DNA of 64,000 nucleotides. It comes from Pseudobutyrivibrio ruminis. GTDB lineage: Bacteria; Bacillota; Clostridia; Lachnospirales; Lachnospiraceae. The stretch spans positions 1-64,000 of the forward strand of contig SVER01000009.1 of assembly GCA_015057315.1 (NCBI GenBank), written 5' to 3'. The notes beneath the pieces were generated by a model. The model was not told where the DNA came from. It ran no database searches and was given only the letters and a program-made list of their open reading frames with translations. This document shows positions 8,397 through 18,000 of this stretch, in pieces. Every line of letters begins with the position of its first letter. The stretch's first letter is position 1. A program made the position numbers and the translations under genes.

Positions 8397-8900
8397 TTAC
8401 CCTAACTCAAGTCCATATTTTTCACGTGCTATTTTTTGGCAACGTTCATACCAATGATCGAAGGAAGCATAATCTTGTCTATAGACTTCTTTATTATCTT
8501 CAATTAGCTTGTTTACGCGAGCCATGATTTCATCAATGTCAACATTAAACTCTGCTGTTCCTTCTTTTTCTTTTTTTACCTGATAGAAAATAATATTTAA
8601 AAGTAAATCTAAACTTCCAACTTTAGCACTTGAGACCCTTGTTAATACCTCAATACCATCAGCAAATCCTCTATCATAACCTCCATCAGGATTATTCTTA
8701 TAACAGTTATGTATTGCATCTACCACCGCATAAAAATTATGCCCTGCACCTGGACGCATTTCCACCTTGCATGGCCCTATTCCTGATAACATTGGTAAGT
8801 ATGCAACATTACATCCTTTTTCTCCTGACATATACTTTTTATTAATCCTACGAGTCATTCGCTCAGTATATTCTACTAAATCTTCATATGTTTTAATCAT
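8397..8900 (-). CDS. Immunity-like protein, family A copy 4
   Basis: 167 residues. Nearly identical to copies 1 and 2 after residue 30; the first about 25 residues differ (MIKTYEDLVEYTERMTRRI). An AGGAG site precedes the start, and a type 1 toxin tail ends a few bases upstream. A terminator-like hairpin follows. Family not recognised. Confidence 0.7.
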   Translation of the reverse strand: MIKTYEDLVEYTERMTRRINKKYMSGEKGCNVAYLPMLSGIGPCKVEMRPGAGHNFYAVVDAIHNCYKNNPDGGYDRGFADGIEVLTRVSSAKVGSLDLLLNIIFYQVKKEKEGTAEFNVDIDEIMARVNKLIEDNKEVYRQDYASFDHWYERCQKIAREKYGLELG

Positions 8901-8911
8901 AATATTTTCTC

Positions 8912-8990
8912 CTATTCTAATTTGGAAATAGTGTAATCAATCCCATCGACTCTTCCGACTAATTCATATGAGTTTTTTGGGCACAGTTTG
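8912..8990 (-). pseudogene. Toxin tail remnant (type 1)
   Basis: Reads CPKNSYELVGRVDGID then YTISKLE and stop, the same ending as 4300-4398 with few changes. It stands directly before family A copy 4 and after unrelated sequence. Confidence 0.65.
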
Positions 8991-9014
8991 ATTTATTAAA
9001 TCAGAATAAGTTTT

Positions 9015-9185
9015 TTGTGTTTATACTTTACTAAAATCCTCCTGCGAACCATCCAAAACTCCATCATCAAATACCAGCTCACTTTTCGACCATTCAGAAA
9101 AATTTGGTCTCCTAAGGCATTGCAACCTGAATCTACCACATACTTTAATCCAGCTACAGCAGAATCCTTTTTAACATCATCACCT
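9015..9185 (-). pseudogene. Toxin tail-like remnant (type 2 relative)
   Basis: A minus-strand frame contains DSAVAGLKYVVDSGCNALGD then QIFLNGRKV, related to the GCNALGG endings at 5665 and 7671 but continuing further. No family B gene follows it; family A copy 4 does, after another tail. It is best read as the remains of a third toxin of that kind. Together with 8912-8990, the repeat array and the hairpin, this accounts for the 557-base gap between genes. Confidence 0.45.
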
Positions 9186-9196
9186 TGGACTCCTTT

Positions 9197-9391
9197 GGGC
9201 GGAAAAGTCTTTATAAACCCACAAAACTCGTTTCAGCCGCCCAAGAAAATAACTGATTTGGTCAAATTTCTGGGCGGCTACAGTTTATAAGACTGATACA
9301 TTCATCTACCAGCGCCCAAAACAACCTGATTTTCGTATCCAATTTGGGCGGGATATATCTATATTAACTAATTAATCGTTTCTTCACGCCC
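9197..9391. repeat. Three phased 46-bp GGGCG...CGCCC units
   Basis: Three units, 9197-9242, 9272-9317 and 9346-9391, each begin with GGGCG and end with (C)GCCC and are each exactly 46 bp. They are separated by 29 and 28 bp, giving a period of 74-75 bp. Interiors differ but share weak TTTATAA-like and TGATTT-like blocks, so this is an old degenerate tandem repeat with preserved GC-rich inverted ends in very AT-rich surroundings. No reading frame runs through on either strand. Function unknown; possibilities are structured RNA, a protein-binding array or a recombination site. Confidence 0.6.
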
Positions 9392-9410
9392 AAGTTTTTT
9401 ATCTAAATAA

Positions 9411-9440
9411 TAAAGGCAACCATTTTATTACCTGCCTCCG
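9411..9440 (-). terminator. Hairpin after family A copy 5
   Basis: Minus-strand AGGCAGG...(AT loop)...TTGCCT followed by TTATTATTTAG. Related to the hairpin at 8351-8380; weak stem, so confidence is moderate. Confidence 0.45.
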
Positions 9441-9457
9441 TACATGAATAACATCAA

Positions 9458-9991
9458 TTACCCTAACTCAAGTCCATATTCTTCTTTGGCAATCTTTTTA
9501 TAACGTTCCAGCCAAGAGTCAAACATTGCATAATCTTTTCTGTAAACCTCGCGATTTTCGCATATCAATGCATTAATTTTAGCTATCATATCGTCAATAT
9601 CAATTTTGAAAGCTGCTGTACCGTCCTTTTCTTTATCTAATTGATAGAAAAGTATTCTCAGTAATTGCTCTAAGCTACCAACTTTTGCTGATGATACGCT
9701 AATTAAAGCATATAGGCCATCAGCATATCCTTTGTCGTATCCACCCTGAGGGTTCTTTTTATAACAATTATGAATAGCATCAACCACATAAAAGAAATTA
9801 TGACCAGCCTCTGGATGTATCTCCACCATGCACGCTCCAATTCCTGCAAGTAGAGGCAAATATGCTATTTTTATTCCTTTTATATAATCATTATTAACTA
9901 AATCAACCATGCGCTCAGTTCTTTTGTTAGGTTCCATATAATCTACAAAATCCTGACTAACGCCATATTTCTTCAATAAATCGTTATCCAT
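9458..9991 (-). CDS. Immunity-like protein, family A copy 5
   Basis: 177 residues. The N-terminal third is its own (DNDLLKKYGVSQDFVDYMEP), the middle resembles copies 1, 2 and 4, and the C-terminal about 100 residues equal those of copy 3. It follows the 325-residue gene by 15 bases and has a hairpin after it. Family not recognised. Confidence 0.7.
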   Translation of the reverse strand: MDNDLLKKYGVSQDFVDYMEPNKRTERMVDLVNNDYIKGIKIAYLPLLAGIGACMVEIHPEAGHNFFYVVDAIHNCYKKNPQGGYDKGYADGLYALISVSSAKVGSLEQLLRILFYQLDKEKDGTAAFKIDIDDMIAKINALICENREVYRKDYAMFDSWLERYKKIAKEEYGLELG

Positions 9992-10006
9992 AAAAACCTA
10001 TCATTT

Positions 10007-10984
10007 CTACAACAATTCAAGAGCTTTTTCTCTTGGTATTATCCCTAAATATCTTGGGCCGTCAGTAATCACTAATCTTTCAGCATTTGTTTCACGAAGT
10101 AATGTTTTGATCCCCTCTACGCCACTTTCAATTTTTTCGTATTTGTATTTTCCATTTTTCTCATATTTATCAGTAATAAATACATAAACAGATTCATTTC
10201 GAATCAGTGTATAATTTGTTGCTGGATCAATTGCGGTAAATAGATTCTTTTCTTTAATAACTTTGTTCCATACAACCTCTTGTAAAATAGGCTCAACTGT
10301 CTTGAAATACTCAACATCCTGCATTTTGTTATCGTGCATAGCAGTAGGAATAAATTTTGTTGTAACATAGTCCAGCAATAATAAACACTCTATTAATGAC
10401 AATTTATTATAAGTGTTTTTATAATCACCAACTGTTTCACCAGCATCAAAAACTAATTTCAAAATCTCTTTTTCTCTATCCTTACTAATTTCAAAAGAAT
10501 CTTTGAAACCTATTATCTTCATAGGATTAAAACTCATATCTATTCCCTTTCCTGCCTGTATTTCTTTAAATTTTTCTTCAGATATTATCATTGATACGGA
10601 TTCGTGTTCTAATGAATTAGCCTGCATAAACCATGGTATAGCTACACCAAATACATCTTCTGTCATCGAATTATATTCCATATGGTATATACCTAATGAA
10701 ATAGCTATATCCATTATGGATTTTAGGTTACTTCCTTTTAAACTATTTGTAATTCTTGCAATTGGATAAATATCATCTTCTATAATCATATGATTAGCAA
10801 TAACAAAATTTTGAGCCTTTTTGTATTCGTCAAATATGAAAATGATTTTCTTATCATCTAATTGTCCCACAAAGGGAATAGACATTCCCAACGCCAAGTC
10901 TGCTCTAGTTTTTGAAAGAATAATAAATAATTCTTCTTTTCTATAAATATCTTTCGCCTTAATTAATGCTTCCTGTTCTGTCAT
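10007..10984 (-). CDS. Unrecognised 325-residue protein in the immunity island
   Basis: Soluble, no signal peptide. Residues 1-110 (IYRKEELFIILSKT..., then IIFIFDEYKKAQNFV) look like an alpha/beta SseB-like domain; a later segment (ETNAERLVITDGPRYLGIIP) resembles a second similar unit. That similarity is a guess. The gene follows the family C immunity gene directly, and a fossil of the same gene start lies downstream of the other family C copy (5740-5768), so the C gene plus this gene once formed a repeated pair. Confidence 0.55.
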   Translation of the reverse strand: MTEQEALIKAKDIYRKEELFIILSKTRADLALGMSIPFVGQLDDKKIIFIFDEYKKAQNFVIANHMIIEDDIYPIARITNSLKGSNLKSIMDIAISLGIYHMEYNSMTEDVFGVAIPWFMQANSLEHESVSMIISEEKFKEIQAGKGIDMSFNPMKIIGFKDSFEISKDREKEILKLVFDAGETVGDYKNTYNKLSLIECLLLLDYVTTKFIPTAMHDNKMQDVEYFKTVEPILQEVVWNKVIKEKNLFTAIDPATNYTLIRNESVYVFITDKYEKNGKYKYEKIESGVEGIKTLLRETNAERLVITDGPRYLGIIPREKALELL

Positions 10985-11002
10985 TTTATCCCCTTTAATA
11001 GA

Positions 11003-11422
11003 TTACAAGCTTATCTTTCGTCTGTCCTCTCCTACATATTCCAGGTCTTTATCATCTTTATCTATAATTGCGTGATACCACATAACTCCTGGTCTATCAA
11101 TAGGCTCTCCATTTAGCCCTAGTTTAGTGGCTATTTCTGAATCATATGTAAAAATAAAGTATTTCCCCTGCTTAGTTGTATTTATATTTATGTCACTTCC
11201 CTTATACTTAAATCGTTTATTAAATTCATATATTTCTCCGATTTCACTTCGCTGAACATACTTTTTATATTTCGTACCTTTATCACTACTAATCTGAATA
11301 AAACTATCATCTACTATATCTTTATTCCAAGTATATATGTAAATACCTTTTTCTTTATCACTATTTACATAAAATTCATCATCTTTATATATTGTCATTT
11401 TTCCACTAAGTAATGTATGCAT
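11003..11422 (-). CDS. Immunity protein candidate for the 801-residue LXG toxin (family C copy 2)
   Basis: 139 residues, soluble. It starts 13 bases after the stop of the LXG toxin gene, which is the standard place of the cognate immunity gene. Paralogue of 5784-6203 with a near-identical second half. The first half (MHTLLSGKMTIYKDDEFYV) differs most. Named family not recognised. Confidence 0.75.
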   Translation of the reverse strand: MHTLLSGKMTIYKDDEFYVNSDKEKGIYIYTWNKDIVDDSFIQISSDKGTKYKKYVQRSEIGEIYEFNKRFKYKGSDININTTKQGKYFIFTYDSEIATKLGLNGEPIDRPGVMWYHAIIDKDDKDLEYVGEDRRKISL

Positions 11423-11435
11423 TTGTCTATTCCTT

Positions 11436-13841
11436 TTAATGTTTATGATATGTCCATTCTAATTCGTCAGCGTCCCAATCTCCAACCACAACATCTTCAC
11501 CATCTACAACAAAATGTATTTTTCCTTGTTGAGGTTGTAATCCTTTAGGATATGTACCTTCATTCACATAAAATTCAGGTACATCAAAACCATTATTGGA
11601 CATGGTGAATCCGTTTCCTGTATATGGTTGGTCGAAATGATACTCTCCACCATATAAGTCACCATACGGTATATCTATAAAATCATGTTTTGATATAGTA
11701 AATTCAATATAACCATAGGCTTCTTCATGTTCTGGGAATGGTTCGATTTTCACTCCATTTGAGTCTTCGTAGCTATAATCTAGTCGTAAACCGTCTCTCA
11801 TCTCACCATAGGTATTAAATGCATTTACATCATCTGCTTTTGCAACAAATCCTTTTATAGACCAATTTTGATTAATATATGAATCTAAATCCTTCCATGG
11901 TACAGTCTTACGTATAACTACTTTATCATCAATTGCAGGTACAGATTCACGAATAATCTGCATTTGCCTAAATTCTTCAGGCGACAAATCTCCAACTGGT
12001 GTAAGTTTCATTCTTTCAAATTCAGCTTTTGTTGGTCTATCCTTAGCCAATATAAAATCGTTTATTTCTTTGATATCTATACCATCTTTTCTTAAATTCT
12101 CCCATTTCTGATATCGTGCTCTATCAGCTACAGTAAAGTTTTCGTCAATCTTATCAAAGTAATCACAATCACCCAAAATATGTCGACCATCTGAAACTGG
12201 TGCCAATGTGCTATTATCAGCATCCACCTTAACGCTCTCGCTCCTCAGCTTAAGCAACTCACTACCATCAATACGTGACATAGCTGTTGCAGTTGCAATC
12301 TGACCATCGGCGAACTTCCATGCTTCTATATCAACATCCTTTAAACCAGGGAAGTTATTGTGTGTACCGTTAGCACATTCAGAACTCCAAGCATTATATC
12401 TGGCTGCATCTTCGGCAGACATAAAGTCAGTGAAATTAATTTCGTTGTCAGGCAATAATGATTCATGGGCAATAGCATTAAGACTTGGGCCATCTGGCTT
12501 AGCTTTCATATTGCCAGCAAAGTTTCCGATAGATTCGTATGTGCCAGGGTCTACCAATGCACCAATAAATATCTCTGATAATGCTTTCTGTGTCTGATTC
12601 AAGCCTATATGCTGGTCCATGAAATCTACTGCAAACCCTGTTGCCTGATCGCCAGCAAAATTAAATACCATTTCCTTTGCCACACCAACTGAAACTGCCT
12701 TGGTAACCTCTATGCCTTTCATTCCCGCATTTAGTGCTTCCGAGTAAGCATTGCTACCAGGCATTAATACAGATACTGCAAACAGATTTGCTTGTCCCCA
12801 GATATCATATATCTGCTGATTACCCATAAATATAGTATCTCTTAATGGGTTAAAAGCATAAGAAGAGAGGTCTCCTTTCATGCCGTAATATACATCATCC
12901 ACACCTTCCAATGCATTAGATATTCCATATCCATAAACACATGTACCTGTAACGCACAATGCACCTGCGACAAGCGGAGTAGCTGCACCAGCCGATGCTA
13001 TAATAGCTAATCCACCTATGACTGCTATACCAACTCCCTTAATTATTTCAGCTCGGCCTTGATCTATTCGAGCTTGAACAGCTGCATCATAGTCAGCCTG
13101 CATTTGGTCAGCAACCTTCTGTAGGTTTTCTCCAGCTGCAACTATATCAGCCTCATGATTCTTTAGGAATTCCTGGCTTACTTGCATGGATTCGTACAGC
13201 TGATATGCGTACATATTGTTAGCACAATCGCCACTCTTATATTCACCTGGCTTTATACTCTCATGATAATAGGTAATAAATGTCTCAAGATTTGCTATAA
13301 ATTCCTTCAGCGAATCTAAATCTGTAGAGTGTAGATTTTCATAATTAACTATAGATTCATCAAGTGTATCTATTTTCTGAATCATCCAATTCAAATCAAA
13401 ATCCACTGTCTCTTTACTTGGTACAGACAAGCTAATAATATCTGAAACACTATTTAATGATGTCTGCATTTCTGTGCTAATTGCTTCATTATCGCTCAAG
13501 TATTGTTGTACCTGCTCCTGTACCTGAGCCATTGTCTCAGCATTAAACTTAGTTGCATAATCACTATCAATATTAAAATAGTTTGACTCATACAGCAGTA
13601 ATTTTGACTGATATTCTACAAGCATGCAAGAAACTGCGCCTATTAATGGCAGATGTATTTCTGATGCATAGGTCTTTATATTGTCTGCCGCTGTACCTGT
13701 AAAAGCTTCCGAATTAATTATGTTATTTAAATCTGTTGAAACCTTTTCAAGAATATCCTGAATCTCTGATATTCTTGAAACCGCTGTATTGTAAGCTGAT
13801 AATGTTTCCAAAAAGCTTACTTTGTAATTCTTCCCTTCCAT
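11436..13841 (-). CDS. LXG-domain polymorphic toxin, 801 residues
   Basis: N-terminal about 220 residues form an LXG domain: helical, with the signature FTGTAADNIKTYASEIHLPL near residue 60. A glycine/alanine-rich hydrophobic segment (about 265-310) and a spacer shared with the other LXG toxin follow. The last about 200 residues are the variable toxic tip, ending GEDVVVGDWDADELEW. I do not recognise the tip; the arrangement of R, GFVAKAD and VPEFY elements could fit an ADP-ribosyltransferase-like fold, which is weak inference. Two helical partners and a DUF4176 protein precede it; the immunity gene follows. It should be exported through the EssC channel encoded upstream. Confidence 0.85.
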   Translation of the reverse strand: MEGKNYKVSFLETLSAYNTAVSRISEIQDILEKVSTDLNNIINSEAFTGTAADNIKTYASEIHLPLIGAVSCMLVEYQSKLLLYESNYFNIDSDYATKFNAETMAQVQEQVQQYLSDNEAISTEMQTSLNSVSDIISLSVPSKETVDFDLNWMIQKIDTLDESIVNYENLHSTDLDSLKEFIANLETFITYYHESIKPGEYKSGDCANNMYAYQLYESMQVSQEFLKNHEADIVAAGENLQKVADQMQADYDAAVQARIDQGRAEIIKGVGIAVIGGLAIIASAGAATPLVAGALCVTGTCVYGYGISNALEGVDDVYYGMKGDLSSYAFNPLRDTIFMGNQQIYDIWGQANLFAVSVLMPGSNAYSEALNAGMKGIEVTKAVSVGVAKEMVFNFAGDQATGFAVDFMDQHIGLNQTQKALSEIFIGALVDPGTYESIGNFAGNMKAKPDGPSLNAIAHESLLPDNEINFTDFMSAEDAARYNAWSSECANGTHNNFPGLKDVDIEAWKFADGQIATATAMSRIDGSELLKLRSESVKVDADNSTLAPVSDGRHILGDCDYFDKIDENFTVADRARYQKWENLRKDGIDIKEINDFILAKDRPTKAEFERMKLTPVGDLSPEEFRQMQIIRESVPAIDDKVVIRKTVPWKDLDSYINQNWSIKGFVAKADDVNAFNTYGEMRDGLRLDYSYEDSNGVKIEPFPEHEEAYGYIEFTISKHDFIDIPYGDLYGGEYHFDQPYTGNGFTMSNNGFDVPEFYVNEGTYPKGLQPQQGKIHFVVDGEDVVVGDWDADELEWTYHKH

Positions 13842-13847
13842 TTTTCA

Positions 13848-14120
13848 TTATCCCTCAAAATTATTTTGTAAATCTTCATCCATCTCTTCTAATTCTGATA
13901 CTACAGTTTTCATGCTAGAAACATTTGCTGTGACCATCTGCTTATATAAATTAACTGTATTTAACATTGTATCTAACATATCACCATAGTTCTCTAGCAT
14001 GATATTATTCGAATCTGTAAATTCAAGCTTTTCCGCTGCATGATTAATACTTTTTACATCTGTGTTGTAAGTGTCTAGTAAGGTTTCAAACCCACTATTA
14101 ACTTTTAAAGTTTCTCCCAT
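13848..14120 (-). CDS. LXG partner, small helical protein
   Basis: 90 residues, all-helical, acidic C-terminus (ELEEMDEDLQNNFEG), WXG100-like length. It lies 6 bases before the LXG toxin. In LXG systems two such small proteins bind the LXG stalk and complete the secretion signal (Lap1/Lap2). Role assigned from size and position. Confidence 0.7.
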   Translation of the reverse strand: MGETLKVNSGFETLLDTYNTDVKSINHAAEKLEFTDSNNIMLENYGDMLDTMLNTVNLYKQMVTANVSSMKTVVSELEEMDEDLQNNFEG

Positions 14121-14132
14121 AACACACCTCTA

Positions 14133-14537
14133 CTAATTAACCTTTTTCTCAATCTCGTTCAGAAGCGACTGTATTCTTGAGTTGAGCCATCCTATTGCAC
14201 CATAATGATCGTTGTTTTCAGCTTTAAGAGCAGTGATTTTATCACAGATAGCATCTAATACAGCATCAATATTATCAATATATGTATCATACGCTGGTGG
14301 CACATAATCCTGACTACATTCCACTACTGTATTCTTATTAGTGCCGTACCATGTACCATCTGCTGCAAATGCAGTTACAAAATTGTCATTCCAATTAGTC
14401 TTTAATTGGTCTGCTTCATCTTTGGCATCCGCAATATCCTTTTTTACAACTTCAAGTCTGGATATCTTTGCATTGTTAGCATCAATAGCGCTGTTATGCC
14501 CATTGATTTCTGCATATAAATCATCTATCAGTCCCAT
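14133..14537 (-). CDS. LXG partner, coiled-coil protein (YwqH/DUF5082-like)
   Basis: 134 residues. An N-terminal coiled coil (residues about 10-50), a central TKW/W-containing turn and a C-terminal coiled coil, the pattern of YwqH-like LXG accessory proteins. It resembles 42834-43268. Sits between the DUF4176 gene and the small partner gene. Confidence 0.65.
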   Translation of the reverse strand: MGLIDDLYAEINGHNSAIDANNAKISRLEVVKKDIADAKDEADQLKTNWNDNFVTAFAADGTWYGTNKNTVVECSQDYVPPAYDTYIDNIDAVLDAICDKITALKAENNDHYGAIGWLNSRIQSLLNEIEKKVN

Positions 14538-14547
14538 AATTCTCCCC

Positions 14548-14865
14548 TTATTTGCTTAATAATGATACCGAACCTTTTTCAAAGTTCTTTTCCTCTGTCC
14601 ACTTATCAAGATTGTTAATCATTCGGGCATCATCCTCGTCACGGTAGCCTTCAAAAATGATTTCAGAAATATCTTCATTATTGAAATATAATAGTTTGTC
14701 ACTAACCAATCCCTGAGGATAGATGCAACCACCATATTCAAACAAGTACTGTTTTCCGTTTCTTTGAATAACCATTCCTCTTGAAATAATCATAAGCTTC
14801 TGGATTCCACCGTTGAGAATCACCACACTACCAATTGGTAATCTTCCTGTTATCTTTTCTTCCAT
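14548..14865 (-). CDS. DUF4176 family protein
   Basis: 105 residues. The N-terminus (LPIGSVVILNGG, then KLMIISRG) and the segment EYGGCIYPQGL are typical of DUF4176, a small beta-rich family regularly found in Firmicutes T7SS effector loci. A paralogue lies at 43270-43596. Biochemical role unknown to me; location between EssC and the LXG module fits an accessory to effector delivery. Confidence 0.8.
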   Translation of the reverse strand: MEEKITGRLPIGSVVILNGGIQKLMIISRGMVIQRNGKQYLFEYGGCIYPQGLVSDKLLYFNNEDISEIIFEGYRDEDDARMINNLDKWTEEKNFEKGSVSLLSK

Positions 14866-14880
14866 GATTTTTATCCTTCT

Positions 14881-15042
14881 TTATTTCTTTTGCTCGATAT
14901 TATTTTTCTTTAGATACTCCGTATATGCGTTACTATCATCCCTATCAATTCCGTATCTGTTACTTGGGAAAAATACGGCTCTTAATATGGATAATACAGC
15001 TATAACAACTAACAATATAATAGTAGCTTTTTTACTCATCAT
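14881..15042 (-). CDS. 53-residue single-pass membrane microprotein
   Basis: Reading frame from ATG-ATG at 15042 to TAA at 14881, with GGAGAG 3 to 6 bases upstream of the two ATGs. It encodes a short basic start, one hydrophobic helix (TIILLVVIAVLSIL), a basic FFPSNRYG turn and a charged tail (YTEYLKKNNIEQKK). It sits 9 bases after the EssC stop and before the DUF4176 gene, filling what would otherwise be a gap in a tightly packed operon. It could be a small core subunit or EssC regulator; that is inference. Confidence 0.7.
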   Translation of the reverse strand: MMSKKATIILLVVIAVLSILRAVFFPSNRYGIDRDDSNAYTEYLKKNNIEQKK

Positions 15043-15051
15043 TTCTCTCCT

Positions 15052-18000
15052 TTATTCTTCTTCCCACAATGGTGTCTTCAACTTAACAACCATGTTGTCC
15101 TTCATGTAATATCCGTCACCAAGCTCTACCTTCTTCTTGAATGCACGAGCTACAGTTAGAGGTATTTCAACTGGCTTCATCAATACTAAATCATCGAAGA
15201 ACATGAAGTGCTTCTGTTCCTTAATCTTCTTTAAGATTTCAGGTGCGTTAAATGGAATCTGCTCATTTTCGATTCCACCAATGATGATGCCGACATGCAT
15301 ATTCTTGTATTTACCAATGATGTTTCTATAAGCGTTCATAACTGTTGTATTAGAAGAAATGCTTGTAACAATATCAGGCTGCTGAATAATGATAAGGATT
15401 AGCTTGCCATCATTTACCGCATTAACATTGCCATTTGCCAATGCTTCGTATCTTGATGCAAGAGCCTGCTCAGTACTTGTAATCACTTCAATAGCAGCAT
15501 CTTCTGTCATCGAATAGCTTGCCACATTAGGCATATCCTTTAATGATGCAAGGCCTCTGTCGATACCATCGATGATGTGTACCTCTGTCATGTCTGGATA
15601 CATCTTGTTTAACATGCCAACAATATACTTGATGATATTGTGACGGCCACGGCCTTCTCTACCAGAAATAGCCATTGCACCCATTGTTCCGATATCTAAC
15701 ATGAATGGCTCTACAGTTGCATAGTTAAGACCTACTACAACCTCGAACTTCTTACGTGTAAATCTGTTCAGGTTAGCTTCTACCATGCTAGATGTAAGGA
15801 CTGCAGGGATTTCTGGAATCTCTCTAGCCTTAAGACCAGCATATGTTTCGTTTGTAGATGATATAAATGTCTTGATAGCTTCTACTCGCTCAATTTCCTT
15901 TTCGCCTTCAAATGCAAGATATGTCTGGCAATCTAAATGCTTCTTGTCGATTTCCACAATGGCACGACCACTAATATCTTCTATACGCTCTCTACAATGC
16001 TCGAATAATGCACTATATTCATTTGAATCGTTGCAGAATAATGCAATTCTACAAGAGAAATTACTAAGATACTTGTAACCCATACCTGCTGTCTGTGCAT
16101 TTGCGAGCACAACATTAACACCTACTGTGATACCTTCTCTACAAAGTGTTAGTAGGTCGTCATTTTCTGTGAAATACATTTCCTTCAAAGCTGTAAAGTT
16201 ATCCACCATAAGAACTATTTGTGGAAGGTCTGTCTTTCCAGCTTCACGATATGCAGCAAAGGAACTTACACCTACTGAAAGTAGCTTTTCCTTTCGCATT
16301 TCGATTTCTGTATATAAAAGCTTGAACAGGTTCTTTAGCTTCTCATCTTCAGATGATGTAACTACACCACCCACATGATTCAAGCCTTCAAAATTCTTAA
16401 GAACCATTGATGCAAAATCCAATACGTAAATATTTACTTCCTGTGGAGAATATTTTGTAGCAATGCTTCTTACAATAGCCTGAAGAAGGTTTGTCTTTCC
16501 AGACTGCGAAGAACCAATAATCATTACATTTTCTTTTGTAAGATTGATAGAATGCTTGCCCTGGAACTGGCTGTCTGGATCATCAAAGATACCGATATCT
16601 GCAATAATATCTGTTCCATTTGTTGCAAGCTCTTCTCTTGCAGGGAAGTCTATAACCTTTGCTAATGGTGGTAAACAAATTTCCTGAAGCTTTTCAATAT
16701 GATGCTCCTTGCAATATTCATTAACACGCTCAACAATAGCTTCAAGCTGATTCTGCTCGCCCTTAGACTTTTCTGCCTTTTGCTTGTAAAGGACAGTTCT
16801 CTTTCCTGATAAATCTACACCGTTAATCTCAAACTTTCTGCTGTTTTCTGTACTGCTGACAACTGCTGGTGCACCACTATATGCAGACTGGAACAGTTCG
16901 AAGATTTCGTTGTTACCAACCTGGAGATAAGCTCTACCAGGCTCTCTAATTTCTGCTGCAAGAGGTGATTTTAATACCTCATTACTATCTGATTTATCCT
17001 GTACCTTCAAACAAAGCTTGAACTTTGAGTTAGACCAGATCTGGTCGTTAACTACACCGGCTGGCTTCTGTGTTGCAAGAATAAGGTGAACACCTAAGCT
17101 TCGTCCGATACGGGCAGCAGAAATAAGCTCCTTCATGAACTCTGGCTGCTCGCTCTTTAACTCCGCAAACTCATCTACGATAAGAATTAAGTGTGGTAGT
17201 GGAGTCTCAACCTTGCCCTGCTTGAACAAGCTGATATAATCATCAATCTTATTTACTTTAGCTTCTCTAAATAATCCCTGACGGCGTAACAGCTCGGCCT
17301 TGATAGAACGAAGTGATCTATCAATCTGCTTTCCGTCAATGTTTGTAATAGTTCCTGTTAAGTGTGGAAGGTTTGCAAACTGGTCGGCCATTCCACCACC
17401 CTTAAAGTCGATGATAACGAATCCAACTTCGTATGGATGGAAAAGTGTAGCCATAGACAGGATGTAAGACTGGATAATCTCTGATTTACCAGAACCTGTT
17501 GTACCAGCAACAAGACCGTGTGGTCCATGGAATTTTTCATGTAAATCAAGGTAAACTATTTCACCACCACTCTTCACACCAAGTGGTGCTGCCATGCTCT
17601 TGTAAATTTGAGAGCTTCCCCATCTTTCTTCAAGGTTAAGGTCATAGGCATTCATTATTCCAAGGAGCTGATAGAGAGAAATGTTCTTTGTCAATGTTCC
17701 CTCTAGGCTCATTTCATCTATATAAACGCAGCCCAATCTAAGTGCTAGCTGCTGCACATCTTCTCTGCTTGTGTGAGGATATTCGAAGGTCTGGATATTC
17801 TTTCCATCCTCAGCATCCTGAATGTAGCCTCTGTAAGCATCGCTCTGCAAGAATACAAGCTGTGAGCAGTACATATTTAAAAGCTCCTGCTGCTCTTCCC
17901 AGAACAAGAATACAAATCCAAGCTTTGATGCTCTATCCACATAATCCATAACTGGGTGCTTACGGATACGCTCTGAACGATATACAAATACAACGTATGT

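Noticed and set aside
9015-9290. Plus-strand 91-codon frame across the tail remnant and repeat array
   Set aside because: No ribosome site and it runs through the repeat and antisense of a toxin tail; all neighbours are on the minus strand.
9197-9391. The 46-bp units considered as a CRISPR array
   Set aside because: Interiors are not identical, only the ends match, there are three units, and no cas gene is visible.
3788-11422. Immunity island considered as a prophage or integron cassette array
   Set aside because: No integrase, attC-like sites or phage structural genes; junctions correspond to toxin tails and short shared strings instead.
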